A stretch of 64,000 nt of DNA from Actinomycetota bacterium (lineage in GTDB: Bacteria; Actinomycetota; Acidimicrobiia; Acidimicrobiales; Ilumatobacteraceae), in contig WLST01000001.1 of NCBI GenBank assembly GCA_009711295.1, forward strand, positions 58,371-122,370. The letters are read 5' to 3'. Shown here in pieces: positions 61,640 to 64,000 of this stretch. The notes below the pieces were generated by a model that saw only the letters and a list, made by a program, of their open reading frames with translations, was not told where the DNA came from and did not search any database. The number at the start of each line of letters is the position of its first letter. Position 1 is the first letter of the stretch. Made by a program: the position numbers and the translations under genes.

Positions 61640-63089
61640 TGCGCACTCGCTGAACAGCATTGAGCCATTGGGCATGAGCTGCATTGGTGACGCTGGTGTT
61701 TTCGCTATTGGGTAAGTACGTCGCGTTGCTCGCCCACTGCGCAGAAATGTCTGCCATGGTTGACCATGCACCTATGCCAAGACCGGCGAGGTATGCAGCA
61801 CCACACGCAGTTGTTTCGCGGTCAACAGGCAACACCACGGGAACTTGCAGTTGGTCGGCTTGGAATTGCATGAGAAACGCATTGTCGGTTGCTCCGCCAT
61901 CGGCGCGTAGTTCGGTGAGGGTAATGCCCGTTGCTTTTGTCATTGCTTCAATCACATCGCGCGTTTGAAACACGATTGATTCAAGAGTTGCACGCGCAAG
62001 GTGTCCGCGGTGTGTGCCACGTGAAATGCCAAAGATGCCACCGCGTGCATATGGGTCCCACCACGGGCTGCCAAGGCCGGTGAGCGCCGGCACCATCACC
62101 ACTCCGCCGGCATCAGGAACCGACATGGCGAGAGTTTCTATTTCTTTCGCGTCATCAATAATGTGCAAACCATCGCGCAACCACTGCACCGCGGCTCCTG
62201 TTACAAAAATAGAGCCTTCAACGGCATAGGTGGTGGTGTCGTTAATGCGCCACGCAACAGTATTGAGCAATCCATCGACAACCGAAGGGCATGTGGTGCC
62301 CACATTCATGAGCACGAAGCTGCCAGTTCCGTATGTATTTTTTGCAGTGCCAGCGGCAAAGCAGGCTTGGCCAAAAAGTGCAGCTTGCTGGTCTCCGGCA
62401 ATACCGGAAATGGGAATGCCACGCGGGATGCCTTCAACGTTTGTAGTTGCAAAGACGCCACTTGAGTTGCGTACTTCGGGTAGTGCATGCATGGGTATGG
62501 AAAGAAGCGCGCACATCTCGGGGCTCCATGCATGTTGTTGAATGTCGTACAGCATGGTTCTGCTTGCATTCGATTCATCGGTAGCAAATGTGGTTCCGCC
62601 AGAAAGCCTCCACAAGATCCACGAATCAATGGTCCCCAGTGCCAGTTGCGCAGTGGGCTTCACAACTCCGTTGCGCAGTAGCCACTCAGCCTTGGTACCA
62701 GTGAAGTAAGGGTCGAGAACAAGGCCAGTAATACGCCGCACTGCAGGTAACTCATCGGCCAATTCGTGACAGCGGTCTGCGGTGCGGCGATCTTGCCAAA
62801 CAATGGCCGGAGCAAGCACTTCATCGCTGGACCGATCCCACGCCACAAGAGTTTCGCGTTGGTTAGTTATTCCGATCGCAATGGGGGGTTCGCTGAGCTG
62901 GCCCAACACTTCGCGCAAAGTAGAGAGAACTGCACCCCAAATTTCTTCAGCGTCATGTTCCACCCATCCAGGCCGAGGAAAGAACTGCGTGAATTCCTGG
63001 TAGGCAGATAACGAAGGTGCGCCAGTTGTGGAAATTGCGCGGGCTCTGACACCTGTTGTTCCGGCATCAATTGCGACGATGAAGGCCAT
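61629..63089 (-). CDS. glpK: Glycerol kinase GlpK (canonical)
   Basis: 486 aa. All glycerol-contact residues match E. coli GlpK: NQRET (Arg, Glu), VWQDRRTADRC (Trp), LDPYFTGTKAEW (Tyr) and IAGDQQAALFGQ (catalytic Asp), together with GTGSFVLMN and GGATDNAFLMQFQAD. It phosphorylates glycerol to glycerol 3-phosphate. It is separate from the GlpD operon 10 kb upstream, which has its own divergent FGGY kinase. No glycerol facilitator is adjacent. Confidence 0.93.
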   Translation of the reverse strand: MAFIVAIDAGTTGVRARAISTTGAPSLSAYQEFTQFFPRPGWVEHDAEEIWGAVLSTLREVLGQLSEPPIAIGITNQRETLVAWDRSSDEVLAPAIVWQDRRTADRCHELADELPAVRRITGLVLDPYFTGTKAEWLLRNGVVKPTAQLALGTIDSWILWRLSGGTTFATDESNASRTMLYDIQQHAWSPEMCALLSIPMHALPEVRNSSGVFATTNVEGIPRGIPISGIAGDQQAALFGQACFAAGTAKNTYGTGSFVLMNVGTTCPSVVDGLLNTVAWRINDTTTYAVEGSIFVTGAAVQWLRDGLHIIDDAKEIETLAMSVPDAGGVVMVPALTGLGSPWWDPYARGGIFGISRGTHRGHLARATLESIVFQTRDVIEAMTKATGITLTELRADGGATDNAFLMQFQADQLQVPVVLPVDRETTACGAAYLAGLGIGAWSTMADISAQWASNATYLPNSENTSVTNAAHAQWLNAVQRVRTNS

Positions 63090-63098
63090 GCCTAGAAA

Positions 63099-63821
63099 CT
63101 AGTGCTGATTGACCTTTTCACCGTCAAAGCGGTACCCAAGGCCCCGAACAGTGACGACATATTCGGGGGCATCGGGGCGTACTTCAATTTTCGTACGCAA
63201 ACGCCGCACGTGTACGTCTACAAGGCGACCATCGCCAAAGTAGCCGTATCCCCATACCCGGTCGAGCAGTGTTTCGCGGGCGAATACCTTGTTGGGGCTG
63301 GTGGCGAGTTCACACAGCAAGCGAAACTCAGTTCGTGTGAGTGAGATTTCTTTGCCATCGCGATACACGCGACCTTCGTCGGGGCGAATTTCAAGATGCC
63401 CGAAATGTAAAGCGTTCTCGAGATGAAAGGCGCCACTGGCGCGGCGTAGCAATGCATGCATGCGTGCAACAAGGAGTTGACAATTCACTGGGTGTTCGTG
63501 GTACTCGTCAGCTCCGGCTTCAAGACCCTGCAAGATGGTGTCGGAGTGGTCTGACACGATGTAAATGTATGCAGACGTCGCAGTTCTCATTTGTTTCACC
63601 ATGTCGCTCGTATTGCCGTCAATAGCGGAAAAGTTGAGAACTATGACAGTGGGCTGCTTCTTGTGAATAGCGGTGAGCGAGTCGTGAAAAGATTTTGCTA
63701 CTTCTAAATCGTGTGGCTCTTTATTCTCGGCAAATGAATGAGCAATACCGGCCTCAAGTTGGGGCGAGCCTTCCACGAGGAGCAATGCAATGGGTGATTG
63801 TGCAGGGCGTCCGTGATGCAT
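63099..63821 (-). CDS. OmpR-like regulator with degenerate receiver
   Basis: 240 aa. The receiver lacks the phosphorylation site: the acidic pair reads VEGSP (E17-G18), the acceptor is Asn63 (IVLNFSAIDG), and the conserved Lys is His110 (YHEHPVN). The C-terminal winged helix is normal (LTRTEFRLLCELATSPNKVF ... VRGLGYRF). It is an orphan atypical regulator that probably responds to something other than a kinase. It begins just upstream of glpK and may control it. No kinase gene nearby. Confidence 0.88.
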   Translation of the reverse strand: MHHGRPAQSPIALLLVEGSPQLEAGIAHSFAENKEPHDLEVAKSFHDSLTAIHKKQPTVIVLNFSAIDGNTSDMVKQMRTATSAYIYIVSDHSDTILQGLEAGADEYHEHPVNCQLLVARMHALLRRASGAFHLENALHFGHLEIRPDEGRVYRDGKEISLTRTEFRLLCELATSPNKVFARETLLDRVWGYGYFGDGRLVDVHVRRLRTKIEVRPDAPEYVVTVRGLGYRFDGEKVNQH

Positions 63822-63854
63822 AGACCTTTAGTCTAGAACACTTGTGGAAAGCAA

Positions 63855-64000
63855 TTAACTTTTGGAGCGATGAATGAGATTTTGTATTTGAGTAAATACT
63901 GCAGCAGGAGATGCCAAAATAGCCGACGGCAAAATGTCGCCACCATCGATACTGCCAATTTTGCATCCAGATTCTTTGGCAATGAGCGTTCCGGCCGCGA
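63855..64000 (-). CDS. C-terminus of an inositol monophosphatase family protein (partial)
   Basis: A frame entering from the right edge and ending at TAA 63855-63857 gives 47 residues: AGTLIAKESGCKIGSIDGGD followed by ILASPAAVFTQIQNLI. This matches the end of inositol-monophosphatase-type enzymes (A-G-x-x-I-x-x-E-x-G, then I-L-A-x-x-P). The active-site motifs lie outside the window. It would be a second member beside the one at 13.5 kb. Confidence 0.7.
   Translation of the reverse strand, partial: AAGTLIAKESGCKIGSIDGGDILPSAILASPAAVFTQIQNLIHRSKS

Overview
The window looks like a chromosomal segment of an actinobacterium, probably of the Acidimicrobiia (Ilumatobacter-like, freshwater or marine). 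The indicators are a WhiB regulator, a PimB-type mannosyltransferase, a MenJ-like geranylgeranyl reductase, two luciferase-like (one F420-type) oxidoreductases, frequent GTG starts, and base composition near half GC. The assignment is inference from gene content; no 16S gene is present. Genes are tightly packed, with many 4-nt ATGA/GTGA overlaps and no gene-free stretch longer than 300 bases.

Region by region. 1-5.9 kb: end of an unidentified gene, a sigma factor whose region 3-4 module is duplicated, tRNA-Asn, an LLM oxidoreductase, tRNA-Ile2, a small islet of orphan genes with a YHYH-protein remnant, then a geranylgeranyl reductase, a cupin and a small orphan. 5.9-11.5 kb: a five-gene leftward operon (acidic secreted protein, Ala/Pro-rich secreted protein, ApbE flavin transferase, ferric-reductase-like haem protein, DUF2231-like membrane protein) divergent from an OmpR/HK two-component system, with an 11-bp-spaced direct repeat between them. 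11.5-16.4 kb: zinc metallopeptidase, inositol-phosphatase family enzyme, lipoprotein with a papain-like triad. 16.4-29.1 kb: three translationally coupled secreted RCC1 seven-repeat proteins, a Tat-lipoprotein molybdopterin oxidoreductase, tRNA-Val, TetR, and a fourth RCC1 protein with an OmpA-like C-terminus. 29-38.8 kb: GFA protein, OafA-type acyltransferase, acyl-CoA synthetase, multicopper oxidase with an extra cupredoxin domain plus NarL regulator, DUF2079 membrane protein, esterase, F420-type LLM enzyme. 38.9-46.7 kb: lipoprotein with two DUF1566-like domains, class A penicillin-binding protein, zinc-ribbon coiled coil, YdjM-like membrane protein, histidine phosphatase, RNase P RNA, two ferritin-like proteins. 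46.8-52 kb: a glycerol-3-phosphate operon (GlpD, AGPS-like flavoprotein, membrane protein, divergent FGGY kinase). 52-55 kb: PerR-like Fur, rubrerythrin, CCG-type Fe-S protein, DUF3501. 55-64 kb: WhiB, TrpD, ThrB, small CxxC protein, QueG, PimB-like glycosyltransferase, membrane protein, SRPBCC protein, ROK glucokinase, canonical glycerol kinase, a response regulator with a degenerate receiver, and the end of a second inositol-monophosphatase-type gene.

Themes: redox work at the cell surface (flavinylation/haem operon, multicopper oxidase, sulfite-oxidase-like protein, ferritin-like pair), peroxide defence (PerR/rubrerythrin cluster), glycerol phosphate and lipid metabolism (glp cluster, acyl-CoA synthetase, mannosyltransferase), and a set of large secreted disulfide-rich propeller proteins. 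The most unusual features are the sigma factor with two region 3-4 modules, the four seven-repeat RCC1 proteins, the FGGY kinase lacking glycerol-contact residues, the pseudo-receiver regulator and the paired palindromes at 38.9 kb.
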